Under the pieces are notes generated by a model that worked only from the letters and a program-made list of their open reading frames with translations, did no database searches and was not told the DNA's origin. DNA of 64,000 nt from Roseofilum casamattae BLCC-M143 (GTDB lineage Bacteria; Cyanobacteriota; Cyanobacteriia; Cyanobacteriales; Desertifilaceae): positions 101,059-165,058 of the forward strand of contig NZ_JAQOSQ010000010.1 of the NCBI RefSeq assembly GCF_030068455.1. Reading direction: 5' to 3'. The translations under genes and the position numbers were made by a program. Positions 48,340 through 58,903 of this stretch are shown piece by piece. Within the stretch, counting starts at the first letter, position 1, and each line of letters starts with the position of its first letter.

Positions 48340-49758
48340 ATGACAGCCGTAACCGAATTTTTGCCAACGGGGATTGAACTGGTGTACTTAGTCGCCGCTT
48401 CCCTGTTCATTATTGGATTGAAACAACTGGGATCTCCCGCAACAGCACGTAATGGCAATTTATTAGGCTCAATTGCCATGTTTTTAGCTGTTGCAGTCAC
48501 CTTATTAGACCAACAAGTTTTAAACTACGAGCTAATTCTAGTTGGGGTAATTATTGGTTCCCTAATTGGCGCGATCGCAGCGAAACAAGTTGCCATGACT
48601 GCGATGCCGCAAATGGTCGGGTTATTTAATGGGTTGGGAGGTGCTGCATCTGCTCTAGTTGCGATCGCCGAATTTTGGCGGCGTATGAGCCACAACCAAC
48701 CCCTTCCCATCGATGCCAATCTTTCCGTGATTCTCAGTGTCTTTATCGGCGGAATTACCCTCACCGGAAGTTTAGTAGCCTTTGCCAAATTACAAGGACT
48801 CCTCACTGGAGCGCCAATTAAATTTCCCCTGCAACAACCGATTAACATTCTCTTACTGGCCGGATTTATCGGGATTAGCGCTTACTTGCTCTTCGATCCG
48901 ATGAATGTTCCCTTCTTCTTAGGAATGGTGGGAATTTCCGCAGTGTTAGGAATTTTATTCGTCATTCCTATCGGCGGGGGAGACATGCCTGTCGTCATTT
49001 CCCTGCTTAACTCCCTCTCCGGTTTAGCCGCGAGTGCTGCCGGATTTGTGGTGATGAATAACGTGCTGATTATTTCCGGTGCATTAGTTGGTGCATCTGG
49101 CTTAATCCTCACGCAAATTATGTGCAAAGCCATGAACCGTACCCTAACCAATGTGTTATTTGGTGGCTTCGGAACAGCAGAAGGCGGTAGTGGCAGCGCA
49201 AGTGGCACTGGAGGAGCTGAGGCAAAAACCGTTCACAGCATTGATTCGGAAGAAGGAGCCATGATGCTCGGATATTCCAAATCTGTGGTGATTGTTCCCG
49301 GATATGGAATGGCTGTGGCTCAGGCACAGCACGTGGTGCGAGAGTTAGCAGACTTGCTGGAAAAACAAGGTGTTGAAGTTCGCTACGCCATCCATCCGGT
49401 TGCAGGACGGATGCCGGGACATATGAACGTTCTCTTAGCAGAAGCAAACGTTCCTTACGATCGCCTCTATGATATGGACGATATCAATCCTCAATTCGAG
49501 CAAACCGACGTAGCATTGGTAATTGGCGCCAATGATGTAGTCAATCCCGCCGCTCGTAGCAATCAAGAGAGTCCGATTTTTGGAATGCCGATTTTAGAAG
49601 TCGATCGCGCGAAACATGCCATCATTATCAAGCGCAGTCTCAGCACTGGTTTTGCCGGAGTTGATAACGATTTGTTCTATAAAGACAAAACAATGATGTT
49701 GTTTGGTAGCGCCAAAGATATGGTCAATCAACTGGTATCTAGCGTGAAAGAATTGTAA
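48340..49758 (+). CDS. pntB: NAD(P) transhydrogenase subunit beta
   Basis: Membrane and NADP(H)-binding (domain III) subunit, 472 residues. The first 270 residues form about eight helices; the C-terminal Rossmann-like domain shows VVIVPGYGMAVAQAQH, HPVAGRMPGHMNVLLAEA and VALVIGANDVVNPAA, which bind NADP(H). Together with the two alpha parts it forms a complete proton-pumping enzyme. A good terminator follows. Confidence 0.97.
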   Translation: MTAVTEFLPTGIELVYLVAASLFIIGLKQLGSPATARNGNLLGSIAMFLAVAVTLLDQQVLNYELILVGVIIGSLIGAIAAKQVAMTAMPQMVGLFNGLGGAASALVAIAEFWRRMSHNQPLPIDANLSVILSVFIGGITLTGSLVAFAKLQGLLTGAPIKFPLQQPINILLLAGFIGISAYLLFDPMNVPFFLGMVGISAVLGILFVIPIGGGDMPVVISLLNSLSGLAASAAGFVVMNNVLIISGALVGASGLILTQIMCKAMNRTLTNVLFGGFGTAEGGSGSASGTGGAEAKTVHSIDSEEGAMMLGYSKSVVIVPGYGMAVAQAQHVVRELADLLEKQGVEVRYAIHPVAGRMPGHMNVLLAEANVPYDRLYDMDDINPQFEQTDVALVIGANDVVNPAARSNQESPIFGMPILEVDRAKHAIIIKRSLSTGFAGVDNDLFYKDKTMMLFGSAKDMVNQLVSSVKEL

Positions 49759-49825
49759 CTTTGGTGTGGGTAAAACTGCACGTCAACCCTTTGTGCTAGT
49801 TGCGCCTATTCCCAATTCTCCCTGT

Positions 49826-49859
49826 ATCCCTCTCCACTTCAATAGAGAGGGATTTTTTT
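49826..49859 (+). terminator. Rho-independent terminator of the pnt operon
   Basis: Nine-base arms ATCCCTCTC and GAGAGGGAT with a 10-base loop, directly followed by a run of seven T. It lies about 70 bases past the pntB stop. Confidence 0.85.
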
Positions 49860-50035
49860 ACTCTATTAAGTTTAGTTAAGATTTCTGCTTCTGTTAGTAA
49901 TTTGCGAGAAATTAGCTGGCACAGTTGATGTGAGTTCTTGGTTACCAGTATTCGTACAGCGAGGCTGGATTTCCGATTTTTCTGTGGGTTAATCGGTTGG
50001 TTGCGTACTGGCGATCGCAGTGTTGCTAAGTTTTT

Positions 50036-51274
50036 TTAAGGTTGTAGGTTGAGAGGAAGAGACAGAATAAACTCAGTGCCTTTCCCTAATTCCGATTGGC
50101 AGGCGATCGCGCCCTTGTGTTGTTCTTCAATAATATGCCGAGCGATCGATAGTCCTAAACCCGTTCCTTTACCGGTAGATTTTGTCGTAAAAAATTGCTC
50201 GAACATCCGTCGTTGAATGGAATCAGACATACCGACGCCATTATCAGCAATAGAAATCCGTATATACTGGTTAGCGATCGTCTCTTCTAAAGTAGTAGAA
50301 ATTCTTAGTTTGGGTATGGGTTTCTCGTCTCGATACTGGGAGAGATCGTGCCAGCATTTCGCATCAATAGCATCGATCGCATTCACAAATAAATTCATAA
50401 ATACTTGATTTAACTGAGCGGGATAGCATTGAATTAGGGGAAGACTATCGTAGTTTTCAATAACTTGAATAGCTTGACGATGGTCTTTTGCATGTAAGCG
50501 GTACTCGAGCAATCTTAATGTGTTTTTCAGCCCTTCTTGCAAATTCGCTAACTTTGATTCCGATTCATCCAGCTTAGCAAACGACCTTAGAGAAATCACT
50601 ATACCTTTAATCCGATCTGCTCCATTTTTCATGGATTCAAATAAACGATTCGTATCTGCTTTCATAAAGGTTAAATCAATTTCGTCTCTCCACATTTCAA
50701 TCTCTGTATGGGGATTAGGATAGTGACGTTCGTACAGCCGTAAGAGAGCGAGCAGATCGTCGTGATATTGGGCAGCATGAATCAAATTACCAGAGATAAA
50801 ATTGACTGGATTATTAATTTCATGAGCAATATCAGCTACCAGTTCCCCTAATGTTGCTAGTCCTGCTTCTTGAATCAGTTGTAATTGCGCTTTTTGCAGT
50901 TCGATATGAACTTGAATCCGGGCTAAAACTTCATCACCATCGAATGGTTTAGTAATATAGTCTACGGCTCCTAATTGTAAACCCTTAACTTTATTGACTG
51001 TGTCTGATAAGGCAGTCATAAAAACAACAGGGATATTCTGAGTAACTTTATTGGCTTTCAGCCGCCGACAGGTTTCAAACCCATCAATACCTGGCATGAG
51101 GACATCTAGTAAAATCAGGTTGGGTAACGTTCGTTGTGCTCTCAGTAGAGCATTTTCGCCATTTTTAGCGATCGTCACTCGATACTCCGAACTAGTCAGC
51201 AAGTCTAACAATATTTTCAGGTTTGTAGGATTGTCATCAACAACCAAGATAGATGCAGAAGTTTGTGCTGTCAT
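50036..51274 (-). CDS. Response regulator-histidine kinase fusion (REC-HisKA-HATPase)
   Basis: Soluble hybrid kinase of 412 residues with the receiver first: VVDDNPTNLKILL and phospho-acceptor D57 in LLDVLMPGIDGFE. The kinase part has DIAHEINNPVNFISGNL with H151 and a HATPase domain with NAIDAIDAK and GTGLGLSIARHIIEEQ. This layout is common in cyanobacteria. It starts 3 bases after the end of the MASE1 kinase gene on the same strand, so the receiver may take phosphate from that kinase. Confidence 0.93.
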   Translation of the reverse strand: MTAQTSASILVVDDNPTNLKILLDLLTSSEYRVTIAKNGENALLRAQRTLPNLILLDVLMPGIDGFETCRRLKANKVTQNIPVVFMTALSDTVNKVKGLQLGAVDYITKPFDGDEVLARIQVHIELQKAQLQLIQEAGLATLGELVADIAHEINNPVNFISGNLIHAAQYHDDLLALLRLYERHYPNPHTEIEMWRDEIDLTFMKADTNRLFESMKNGADRIKGIVISLRSFAKLDESESKLANLQEGLKNTLRLLEYRLHAKDHRQAIQVIENYDSLPLIQCYPAQLNQVFMNLFVNAIDAIDAKCWHDLSQYRDEKPIPKLRISTTLEETIANQYIRISIADNGVGMSDSIQRRMFEQFFTTKSTGKGTGLGLSIARHIIEEQHKGAIACQSELGKGTEFILSLPLNLQP

Positions 51275-51277
51275 TGC

Positions 51278-53800
51278 TTAATTTTCCCATGGACAAGACT
51301 GCAGAATATCGAGTATTTTTTCATCTTCTAAGTTTTCTGCCAATTGCAAGATGCGATGGGCAAACGTTTCATATTTGGAATCTAAGTTTTTGATACGGGT
51401 AGCTTCATCCACAATACCAGCAATATACCCTTCTCGGGCCGCTTGTATCAAGGTTACCATTTGGCTTGCAGGCGGCATTACCAAATCATTTATCTGCCGT
51501 GATTTCAGAGGTCGATCGCTAGATTCAGTCATCTCATTATACTGCCATTCAATATCTAAAAGCTCCTGAAGCTGCTGGAAAAGTTCTTCCACGGGTATAG
51601 GTTTGGGCAAAAAATTATCGCCTCCTATCTCTTTGCTTTTCTGGCGATCGAAGTCAAACACGCTGGCGGAAGATACAACGATCGGAGTATGCTGGAAGTC
51701 TCGATCGCCGCGTAGTTTTTGAATTAGCTCAAAGCCATTGAGGATAGGCATCGCTAAATCGGTAATAATCAGATCGGGATGAGATTCTCGGGCAATCTCC
51801 CAGCCTTGCTGACCGTTTTCTGCTTGGAGAATAGTAAAACCAACAGGTTCGAGCCAATTGAGTAAAACCAGGAGATTTTCCGGGCGATCGTCAATTATTA
51901 GAATGGTTAGAGGCGTGCGATCGCCGGTGGGAGCGCGGCGAGTATATCCATAGGGGATAGAGTCTGAAGCGATCGCATTCAGTAGCTGTAAGTCGGTTGC
52001 TCCAGCCATATCTAGCTCGAACCAAAAGTGACTCCCTTCATTCGGAACGCTGTTGACGCGAACCGTTCCTCCCATCATTTCCACAATCTGATGCGTGATG
52101 GCTAATCCTAATCCAGTTCCTTGATCTTGACGCCTCACATCACCCACTTGCTCGAAAGGAAGGAAGATTGTTTCCAGTTGTTGGGGATTCATTCCCACTC
52201 CCGTATCTTCCACTTGAAAGCAGATCCGATATAAATCTGGTGCGAGACAAGTTTTTTCACTGACCGTAAAACGAACCTCTCCAGCATCAGTAAATTTGAT
52301 CGCATTACCCAGGAGATTTAAAAGAACTTGACGCAAGCGTTTTTCATCGGTATGAATACCAGCAGGTAGGTTAGGAGAGCTGTGGTAAACAAAAGCAATT
52401 TCTTTTTGTTCGGCTTTGATGCGAGACATTTCTACCACGCTTTGCAAAAAGTTGGGAAATTGAACATCAGTGGGATGCAATTCTAATTTTTGGGCTTCAA
52501 TTTTGGAAAGGTCGAGCACATCATTGATTAAAGTCAGCAGATGGGAACCGCATTGGTAAATGATTCTCATACCATCTCGTTGTTTGGCAGAAGCTTGGCG
52601 ATCGCGTTGCAAGATTTGCGCATATCCGAGAATACCATTGAGCGGCGATCGCAACTCGTGACTCATATTCGCAATAAAGTTACTTTTCGCTTGGTTAGCC
52701 ACTTCTGCCTTTTCTTTTGCGACTTCTAACTCTGCCGTGCGACTTTTAACTCGGTTTTCCAGTTCTTGATTGGTTTGCGCTAGGGCATCAAGAGCGGATT
52801 GGAGCTGCAATCTAGCAGTCTGCCTTTCGGCTATCATAGCACTTAAGATCAGTAAGGTAAAGACAATAACAGTAATAAATGATTGTAGTAAAATGAAAGA
52901 TTGCTGCGTATCTTCTCGGGCAAATACTCCCATTCCTTGCGCCGTACCGATGACAGCACTAGCAGATACGAGGAAAATGAGAAAGGTCGTGCTGAGTTCG
53001 CCAAAACGAAATACCGACCAAACCAGGAGCGGAATGAGAACGTATTCGATAGGGGAAGCCAGCCAAAACGCTTGTTGATTGACCCAAATAATGGTGAGAA
53101 ACAAGACGAATAGTTCGAGGAATCGTCTTCGCTGAAGTGGTTCGAGCAGTTGATTTATCTTGTTGGGAAATTGACGAACGTTGCTCCAGCGCAACCAAGA
53201 TTTAATGGGTTTGTAGTGCCGGCGGATCGTATTGCCCAAAGACAACAAAACTGGTGTCATGACGAATATCCCAGCCACTTCAGTCAGCCACCAATTCCAG
53301 GATATGGGAAGATAAGTATTCCAAGGCAGTTTTCCTTGTAGACAAAGACTAGTGACCCCCATACTCGTGCTAATAATGGGAGCGAGTAGACCGCAAATAA
53401 TTAAAAATCTGAAAACATCAGCAATTCGCTCTAAGGGATGGCGGTGTTTAATCAGTTTATTCAGATACCAATAGCTAAACCAAGCGTTTAAAGCCACGCT
53501 AACTGCAATGATAAGGGTGAGGATAATTTCTAGATAGTGGTGAGACGCAAGTGCTGTTCTGAGTCCCGGTAAATCTGTTAAAGCTGTACCGACAACAATC
53601 CCCAGCAAGACTCGATTTCCAAAGAGCAGGACAGCAGCGGTAGCGACTCCCGCAGAGGGCCAGATTAGGGTAAAATCTGCGGAAACAGACACCAGATCTT
53701 TGGCAATGAGGGCGACACTATAGTAAGCAAAAGCCACTAGTATGTTTTGGATTGCAGTAGTATAGATTCGATCGACGCTCCTGTTGTGTCTATCGATCAT
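51278..53800 (-). CDS. MASE1-domain hybrid histidine kinase
   Basis: Integral membrane sensor kinase, 840 residues. About eight helices form a MASE1 domain ([20 protein letters not shown]) to about residue 330. A coiled coil is followed by His[14 protein letters not shown] with H381, HATPase [10 protein letters not shown] and [18 protein letters not shown], and a receiver with D681 ([12 protein letters not shown]). The last 90 residues form a helical tail like that of the kinase at 526-3207. The MASE1 ligand is unknown. The REC-HK gene follows after 3 bases. Confidence 0.94.
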   Translation of the reverse strand: MIDRHNRSVDRIYTTAIQNILVAFAYYSVALIAKDLVSVSADFTLIWPSAGVATAAVLLFGNRVLLGIVVGTALTDLPGLRTALASHHYLEIILTLIIAVSVALNAWFSYWYLNKLIKHRHPLERIADVFRFLIICGLLAPIISTSMGVTSLCLQGKLPWNTYLPISWNWWLTEVAGIFVMTPVLLSLGNTIRRHYKPIKSWLRWSNVRQFPNKINQLLEPLQRRRFLELFVLFLTIIWVNQQAFWLASPIEYVLIPLLVWSVFRFGELSTTFLIFLVSASAVIGTAQGMGVFAREDTQQSFILLQSFITVIVFTLLILSAMIAERQTARLQLQSALDALAQTNQELENRVKSRTAELEVAKEKAEVANQAKSNFIANMSHELRSPLNGILGYAQILQRDRQASAKQRDGMRIIYQCGSHLLTLINDVLDLSKIEAQKLELHPTDVQFPNFLQSVVEMSRIKAEQKEIAFVYHSSPNLPAGIHTDEKRLRQVLLNLLGNAIKFTDAGEVRFTVSEKTCLAPDLYRICFQVEDTGVGMNPQQLETIFLPFEQVGDVRRQDQGTGLGLAITHQIVEMMGGTVRVNSVPNEGSHFWFELDMAGATDLQLLNAIASDSIPYGYTRRAPTGDRTPLTILIIDDRPENLLVLLNWLEPVGFTILQAENGQQGWEIARESHPDLIITDLAMPILNGFELIQKLRGDRDFQHTPIVVSSASVFDFDRQKSKEIGGDNFLPKPIPVEELFQQLQELLDIEWQYNEMTESSDRPLKSRQINDLVMPPASQMVTLIQAAREGYIAGIVDEATRIKNLDSKYETFAHRILQLAENLEDEKILDILQSCPWEN

Positions 53801-53960
53801 AGATATTTTCTCACTCGTCAGTTGCAGGAATTGAATCCAAGTTTAACCGATCGGCAATTATATTTCTTACTCCCGTAAAAGAACTACACTAGTTCTTTGC
53901 TATACCCGATGGCGAAACCTTAAAATTGTTCTGCTGACTGCGTTTCCCTTTTCCCTACCT

Positions 53961-55067
53961 ATGAGCCTCACCCTCGTCATTAAAATTGGTACGTCTAGCT
54001 TGACTAACCCAGAAACTGGCAATCTTGCTCTGTCTACGGTTGCTCTTTTAGTTGAAGTTCTCAGCACTCTGCGCCAGCAAGGATACCGAGTTATTTTGGT
54101 CTCTTCTGGAGCAGTTGGTGTTGGATGCACCCGCTTGCAACGCAAAGAACGCCCTCGGGATATTGCTTTGAAACAGGCGATCGCTGCTGTCGGTCAAGGC
54201 AGGCTCATGCGGATGTATGACGATCTGTTCTCAATTCTAAAGCAACCTATCGCGCAAGTCTTGCTGACTCGGCGGGATCTGCAAGAGCGGGTCTCGTATT
54301 TAAATGCTTACGATGCGTTTCAAGAATTGTTCGATCTGGGAGTCATTCCCATTGTCAATGAAAATGATACGGTTGCCGTAGACGAGCTGACGCGAAAATT
54401 TGGGGATAATGACGCTCTGGCTGCTCTAGTCGCGAGTTTAGTCGAAGCGGACTGGCTTTTTTTGCTTACGGATGTCGATCGCCTTTATTCTGCCGATCCG
54501 CGCACCGATCCCGATGCGGAACCCATCGCCCGCGTCCGCAACCCGGCCGAACTCACTGATGTTGAAGTCACCAATAACTCAGCGTGGGGAACTGGCGGGA
54601 TGAGTAGCAAAATTTCTGCCGCTCGTATTGCAACTGGCTCTGGGGTACGTACCGTAATTACGCAAGGAAAATATCCGAACTACATTCACCAGATCTTGGA
54701 AGGCAAACCCATTGGGACTCAGTTCGATCCGGCACCGCGTACCCTTAATGCTCGAAAGCGCTGGATTGCGAACGGGTTGATTCCTACGGGGAAAATCTTG
54801 CTCGATCCGGGAGCCGTTGGCGCGATTTGCGATCGCGGTAAATCCTTGCTAGCAGTCGGAATTAGCGGCATTTCCGGACGCTTTCAAGCTTCGGACGCAA
54901 TTATGTTGTGCGATCGCGAGGGAAATGAAGTTGCTAGAGGAATTGTCAATTATGCCAGCGACGAGCTAACTTTAATTAAAGGCCATCGTTCCGATGAAAT
55001 TGAAGCGATTTTAGGATATGAAGGTTCCGATACTGTCGTTCATCGCGATAATTTAGTTTTGAGCTAG
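53961..55067 (+). CDS. proB: Glutamate 5-kinase
   Basis: First enzyme of proline synthesis, phosphorylating glutamate. At 368 residues it has the amino-acid kinase domain ([37 protein letters not shown] [29 protein letters not shown]) and the C-terminal PUA domain ([11 protein letters not shown]...[12 protein letters not shown]). proA is not adjacent. Divergent from the MASE1 kinase gene. Confidence 0.96.
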   Translation: MSLTLVIKIGTSSLTNPETGNLALSTVALLVEVLSTLRQQGYRVILVSSGAVGVGCTRLQRKERPRDIALKQAIAAVGQGRLMRMYDDLFSILKQPIAQVLLTRRDLQERVSYLNAYDAFQELFDLGVIPIVNENDTVAVDELTRKFGDNDALAALVASLVEADWLFLLTDVDRLYSADPRTDPDAEPIARVRNPAELTDVEVTNNSAWGTGGMSSKISAARIATGSGVRTVITQGKYPNYIHQILEGKPIGTQFDPAPRTLNARKRWIANGLIPTGKILLDPGAVGAICDRGKSLLAVGISGISGRFQASDAIMLCDREGNEVARGIVNYASDELTLIKGHRSDEIEAILGYEGSDTVVHRDNLVLS

Positions 55068-55156
55068 ACGATTTGTTCGTCAAACTATTTCTCGCATTCT
55101 AGTGTATAGTTTGCGATCGTGGCAAACTAAGAAAGTAAAGCCGCCCTGGAAGGTTT

Positions 55157-55175
55157 GTCCTGAGCTTGTCGAAGG
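55157..55175. repeat. Short dispersed repeat motif
   Basis: GTCCTGAGCTTGTCGAAGG between proB and narM is a motif I recall as common in intergenic REP-like elements of many bacteria. It is flanked by complementary CCGCCC and GGGCGG arms, so it could fold into a hairpin. Confidence 0.4.
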
Positions 55176-55202
55176 GGCGGGGTTTCAGACCCAATTTTTC
55201 TG

Positions 55203-55679
55203 ATGACTGCTATCTCCAATTCAGAGCGCTATTTTTTTCAGTTTGAAACTGATTTTGTGCGAGATCTGCGATGCATTCCCATGCAGGTGCGGATGAAATT
55301 AGATACCTGTGGGGTGAAGTTGAAATTGGTTCATTGGCATCAGTTTACGTTGGAGGAGCGCGAACAGGCGATTACGTTACCCTGCCAAACTGTAGAAGAA
55401 TGCCAAACCTATCGGCAAATGCTGCGAGATTTAGTCCGGGCCAGATCGGGGGAGTTTCCCAAAGATTTGCCGGTCGATCCCCATCCGTTATGGCTGGATG
55501 AAAGTTCTATCCCTGAAGTCGTGTGCGAGAAAGCCGAGAGTATGAAAGTCTCTTTAACCTTAGAGCAATGGGTTAATCTTTCCCCCAGTCAGCGGTTTGC
55601 TCTACTGAAACTCAGCCGTCCCAGTCACGAAAACCATAATTTTTTACCGGCACTGCGAGAATTTAAGCTTTTGCCATGA
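55203..55679 (+). CDS. narM: Nitrate reductase associated protein NarM-like
   Basis: A 158-residue protein of the cyanobacterial nitrate-reductase-associated family (TIGR02664): FQFETDFVRDLRCIPMQVRM, LDTCGVKLKLVHWHQF and RFALLKLSRPSHENHNF. NarM is needed for active assimilatory nitrate reductase in Synechococcus, perhaps for cofactor insertion. narB and nirA are not in the window. The stop overlaps the start of the hydrolase gene (ATGA), implying translational coupling. No clear NtcA box (GTA-N8-TAC) lies upstream. Confidence 0.85.
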   Translation: MTAISNSERYFFQFETDFVRDLRCIPMQVRMKLDTCGVKLKLVHWHQFTLEEREQAITLPCQTVEECQTYRQMLRDLVRARSGEFPKDLPVDPHPLWLDESSIPEVVCEKAESMKVSLTLEQWVNLSPSQRFALLKLSRPSHENHNFLPALREFKLLP

Positions 55680-56506
55680 CCTTATCTCTGTACGTGGAAT
55701 CCAAAGGTCAGGGTTTCCCCATATTATGCTTGCACGGCCATCCGGGAAGTAGCGAATCGCTTTCTGTCTTCACCGATCGTTTATGCGATCGCTTCCACAC
55801 ATTAGCTCCCGATCTGCGAGGATACGGTAGCTCGCGAGTCCAGCACGAGTTTGCCTTAACCGACCATCTCGATGACTTAGAAGCCGTTCTCGATCGCTTC
55901 CAGATTGACCGCTGTTTCATCTTAGGATGGTCTCTTGGCGGAATTCTCGCCTTAGAACTCACCTTGAGATTTCCTCAGCGAGTCGAGGGATTAATTCTCG
56001 TCGCAACAGCAGCTCGACCTCGGGGCAACCATCCTCCAGTCAGTTGGAGCGACTATCTCTATACTGGAGCTGCTGCTCTGATGAATGCTGTTCGGCCGGG
56101 ATGGCGTTGGAATATCGAACAATTCGGCCGGCGATCGCTCTTTCGCTATTTAATCCAACAGCATACGCCCCAAGCTTATCGCTATTTAGCCCGAGAAGGA
56201 GTCCAAGCCTATTTGGCAACCTCAGCACGGGCCAATCGAGCTTTAAACCGAGCCTTAAAACAGCGCTACAGCCGTCTGGGGGCCCTGCAACAGATTCAGT
56301 GTCCTAGTTTGATGCTAGCGGGGTCTCTGGACTGCCATATCACCGCTGAGTCCAGCCGAGAAACTGCCGAGTTATTACCCGACTGTCAGTATTATTGTTA
56401 TCCCGAAACGGCCCATCTCTTCCCCTGGGAAATCCCCGAGCAAGTGTTGTCCGATGTCGATCGCTGGCTAGACTCTTTACCCTCATCCCACAATAGGGAA
56501 AGCTAG
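55676..56506 (+). CDS. Alpha/beta hydrolase
   Basis: Alpha/beta-fold hydrolase, 276 residues. The oxyanion region is LCLHGHPGS, the nucleophile elbow GWSLGG (Ser), and the late catalytic residues are likely Asp in LAGSLDCHI and His in ETAHLFPWE. The lid region (about residues 125-195) is variable, so the substrate is unknown. It overlaps narM by 4 bases, but a role in nitrate assimilation is only inferred from coupling. Confidence 0.92.
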   Translation: MTLSLYVESKGQGFPILCLHGHPGSSESLSVFTDRLCDRFHTLAPDLRGYGSSRVQHEFALTDHLDDLEAVLDRFQIDRCFILGWSLGGILALELTLRFPQRVEGLILVATAARPRGNHPPVSWSDYLYTGAAALMNAVRPGWRWNIEQFGRRSLFRYLIQQHTPQAYRYLAREGVQAYLATSARANRALNRALKQRYSRLGALQQIQCPSLMLAGSLDCHITAESSRETAELLPDCQYYCYPETAHLFPWEIPEQVLSDVDRWLDSLPSSHNRES

Positions 56507-56525
56507 GCCAATCGACCTAGCTTTC
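56498..56525 (+). terminator. Hairpin at the end of the hydrolase gene
   Basis: Perfect 10-base arms GAAAGCTAGG and CCTAGCTTTC around an 8-base loop, overlapping the hydrolase stop codon. The T tract after it is weak, so it may be a transcript-end stabiliser. Confidence 0.55.
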
Positions 56526-56596
56526 GTTTAGGGTCAGCATCTTAATGAATAAGAATAGTTGTTCTTCCCAATCGCCGAGAGCGTACTATCTGGAAA

Positions 56597-56884
56597 TTAC
56601 AATAAACTGCTATAGAAGGGAGTCTGCTGACCTGTCATCTCCCCCACCTCTTCCGGACTCGTGAGAAACTTGGGTTTGCATTGCTCGATCCTGCTGTGAA
56701 TTCCTTGAGCAGCTTCTGCTTTTAAGTCTTCCTCATAACCGCCTTGAGCGGCTTCTGCTTCTTGTTGGGTTTGGAACGGGCCAAAATAGTAAGTACATGC
56801 TGGGATTTCAGTGGTTACTTCGATCCAGTACGCAAAACCGAGAAGGTTTTGAGTGGTTACTAGCAAATCTTTGAAGTTGTTCAT
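56597..56884 (-). CDS. DUF1816 domain protein
   Basis: A 95-residue protein with the DUF1816 signature AYWIEVTTEIPACTYYFGPF and QEAEAAQGGYEEDLKAE. The family is restricted to cyanobacteria and related to the small phycobilisome linker-like (CpcD-type) domains in some annotations; the role is unclear. Single gene with a normal ATG start. Confidence 0.87.
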   Translation of the reverse strand: MNNFKDLLVTTQNLLGFAYWIEVTTEIPACTYYFGPFQTQQEAEAAQGGYEEDLKAEAAQGIHSRIEQCKPKFLTSPEEVGEMTGQQTPFYSSLL

Positions 56885-56983
56885 TATTAGCTTGCCTGTT
56901 AACTCTGCCGATGGACTAAGGGATGAGCGAATGCTGCTACGCTATTGTTTAGTTTAGTTACATTTGGTTATACATGCTTGGAT

Positions 56984-57934
56984 TTATTTTGGCAATCTGG
57001 CTGGTGCCACTGAGGATGCTGACAAATCCAAGGGGGCGATCGCTCGCTGTCGGTAAATTTCGTAAAGGCTCATTCCGGTGGCGACGGAAGCATTAAGACT
57101 CGGAGTTTTTCCTTGTAGGGGAATAGAGATAAGGACATCGCAGTGACGTTGAGTGAGCAAGTTCAGTCCATGGCCTTCTGAACCGATGACGAGAGCGATC
57201 GCTCCGGTAAAGCTAACGGTATGAATTGGCTCTCCCGATTCCGCAACGGTGCCATAGATCCAAAATCCAGCCGCTTTTAATTCTTCCAAAGCGCGACCCA
57301 AATTGACAACCCTAGAAACCGGAAAAGATTCTAAAGATCCGGCAGCGACTTTCACGACCGTTGAAGTGATCCCCACGGCTCGCCGTTGTGGGATCGCCAA
57401 ACCTTGAGCGCCTACAGCTTCTGCCGTACGAATCATGGCTCCCAAATTGTGGGGATCGGTAATGCCGTCAGCAATGACTAACACGGGAGAGTCGGTAGCT
57501 GCTTTGGCGCGTTCGATTAAGTCGGAAAACTCCACATACTCGTAGGGAGCCACTTGAATGACAATCCCTTGATGATTGCCCCGACCGGTCATGTAGTCCA
57601 GTCGCCGATACTCTACCTCATCAATGGCTGTTCCTTTCGTTTTCGCTTGGGCGAGTAACTGATGGAACCGAGAGTCGTAGCGAATTTTCGAGGTCACCCA
57701 AACCCGGTTAATGTGCCGCTCCCCTTTCAGCACGGCCAGAACCGGATGGAGGCCGTAGATGAGGTCGGGATTGGTGTCTTCTTCAAGATTGGGCGACGAT
57801 CGCTCTTTTGGTGTTAAGGGAGGCTTGCCTTCCTGCCGTTTTATCGCCAGTTTGGGTTTGCCCTTAGCACGGGGAAATTTCCGACCTTCGGAATTTCGAC
57901 GGAGGTGGGGTTTAGGAGAGTGGGTAGCTGCCAT
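56984..57934 (-). CDS. rlmB: 23S rRNA (guanosine-2'-O-)-methyltransferase RlmB
   Basis: SPOUT-family (TrmH) rRNA methyltransferase that methylates G2251. A basic N-terminal extension of about 70 residues precedes the substrate-binding domain ([20 protein letters not shown]) and the knotted SAM domain: [34 protein letters not shown] and [19 protein letters not shown] chose the ATG at 57934 ([13 protein letters not shown]); the frame stays open 66 bases further to an ATG at 58000. The mini-RNase III gene is upstream, also linked to 23S rRNA processing. Confidence 0.94.
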   Translation of the reverse strand: MAATHSPKPHLRRNSEGRKFPRAKGKPKLAIKRQEGKPPLTPKERSSPNLEEDTNPDLIYGLHPVLAVLKGERHINRVWVTSKIRYDSRFHQLLAQAKTKGTAIDEVEYRRLDYMTGRGNHQGIVIQVAPYEYVEFSDLIERAKAATDSPVLVIADGITDPHNLGAMIRTAEAVGAQGLAIPQRRAVGITSTVVKVAAGSLESFPVSRVVNLGRALEELKAAGFWIYGTVAESGEPIHTVSFTGAIALVIGSEGHGLNLLTQRHCDVLISIPLQGKTPSLNASVATGMSLYEIYRQRAIAPLDLSASSVAPARLPK

Positions 57935-58032
57935 GGAATGAATTATTGCTAATACTATAGTTTGGGCGATTTGCTTTTGCCCTGCTGTCTGAGACGACAC
58001 ATTTTCGGCCGATTCATCTAGGCCGGCTCGGT

Positions 58033-58437
58033 CTACTCATCTAAGATTAAGTAACCTAACAGGTGAGTAAGTCGGCAGGGATCTCTTAAGTAGAGATAGC
58101 CAATTAAGGTTTCTAAACTGGTGGCCTGTTGATAAATCTGGCGGTCTAAGCGCTTGGGAGAACGAGTGGCACTGTTTCGTCCTCGCTTAAGGATATCTAA
58201 CTCCTGCTCGTTTAAATAGGGTATTAAGGTTTGTAGGTGTTCGGCTTGGCGCTCGGCTCTCACTTGTCCCACCACTGCTTGATGATACAACCCAGAGCGT
58301 TTGGGCGGCATGAGGTAATAGGTGCGGATATAGAGTTCGTAAACCGCATCGCCAATATAAGCTAAGGCGGCTGGCGACAACCGCTGCAAATCGGTCGCGG
58401 AACCCGAAACTAGCGATCGCGGATCGAACACCAGCAT
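58033..58437 (-). CDS. mrnC: Mini-ribonuclease III
   Basis: A 134-residue RNase III domain without a dsRNA-binding domain, as in the Mini-III enzymes that trim 23S rRNA ends. Catalytic region: [19 protein letters not shown] (with the conserved Asp) and [11 protein letters not shown] (with the conserved Glu). Located just upstream of rlmB on the same strand, so both 23S rRNA maturation genes are likely co-expressed. Confidence 0.93.
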   Translation of the reverse strand: MLVFDPRSLVSGSATDLQRLSPAALAYIGDAVYELYIRTYYLMPPKRSGLYHQAVVGQVRAERQAEHLQTLIPYLNEQELDILKRGRNSATRSPKRLDRQIYQQATSLETLIGYLYLRDPCRLTHLLGYLILDE

Positions 58438-58461
58438 TTTCCCCAGTAAGGTTCTACTAAG

Positions 58462-58494
58462 TAAAAAGCTATCCAGCCAGATAACTGGATAGCT
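58462..58494 (-). terminator. Rho-independent terminator after the STAS gene
   Basis: Arms AGCTATCCAG and CTGGATAGCT (10 bases, perfect) with an 8-base loop, followed on the minus strand by a T5 tract. It lies 17 bases past the STAS stop and separates it from the RNase III gene. Confidence 0.85.
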
Positions 58495-58510
58495 CGGTTC
58501 TGACTCATGC

Positions 58511-58879
58511 TCATTTCGCCAGAGTTTTTAAAGCTTCGTCAATGGTGTTGCACACTGAGAGAAAACTTTCCAGGCGTACGAGTTTCACTGTCTGTCGGAC
58601 GCGGGCATTAGCCACGACTTGCAAACTTCCTTCTTCAACTGTCGTGGCTTTTTTCACCAATTGGACTAAAGCACCTAAGCCGGAGCTGTCCACAAAATCA
58701 ATTTTGGACAGGTCTAAAATAATATGTTTCGGGCCTTCATCAATGCACTTACCGATTTCCTTACGAAAAGCAGGTTCGGAAAAGGCATCTAATAAACCCG
58801 TGAGGCGAAAAATTTGTACATTCTCCCTGACATCGCGAGTGCCTCTTAAACTAACCGTCAGGGTCAGTGGTTCAGGCGT
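58511..58879 (-). CDS. STAS-domain anti-anti-sigma factor with a non-canonical start
   Basis: SpoIIAA-like anti-sigma factor antagonist. The phosphorylatable Ser lies in FVDSSGLGALVQLVKK, preceded by HIILDLSKI. The first ordinary start codon is a GTG at 58693, giving only 60 residues and losing half the fold. The frame continues upstream with protein-like sequence (TLTVSLRGTRDVRENVQIF, then RLTGLLDAFSEPAFRKEI) to a stop at 58901-58903. The best start is the ACG at 58879, eight bases after a strong GAGGAGG site, giving 122 residues. ACG is a near-cognate of ATG. No kinase or phosphatase partner is adjacent. Confidence 0.8.
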   Translation of the reverse strand, partial: TPEPLTLTVSLRGTRDVRENVQIFRLTGLLDAFSEPAFRKEIGKCIDEGPKHIILDLSKIDFVDSSGLGALVQLVKKATTVEEGSLQVVANARVRQTVKLVRLESFLSVCNTIDEALKTLAK

Positions 58880-58903
58880 AACGTTACCCTCCTCTAAGTT
58901 TCA

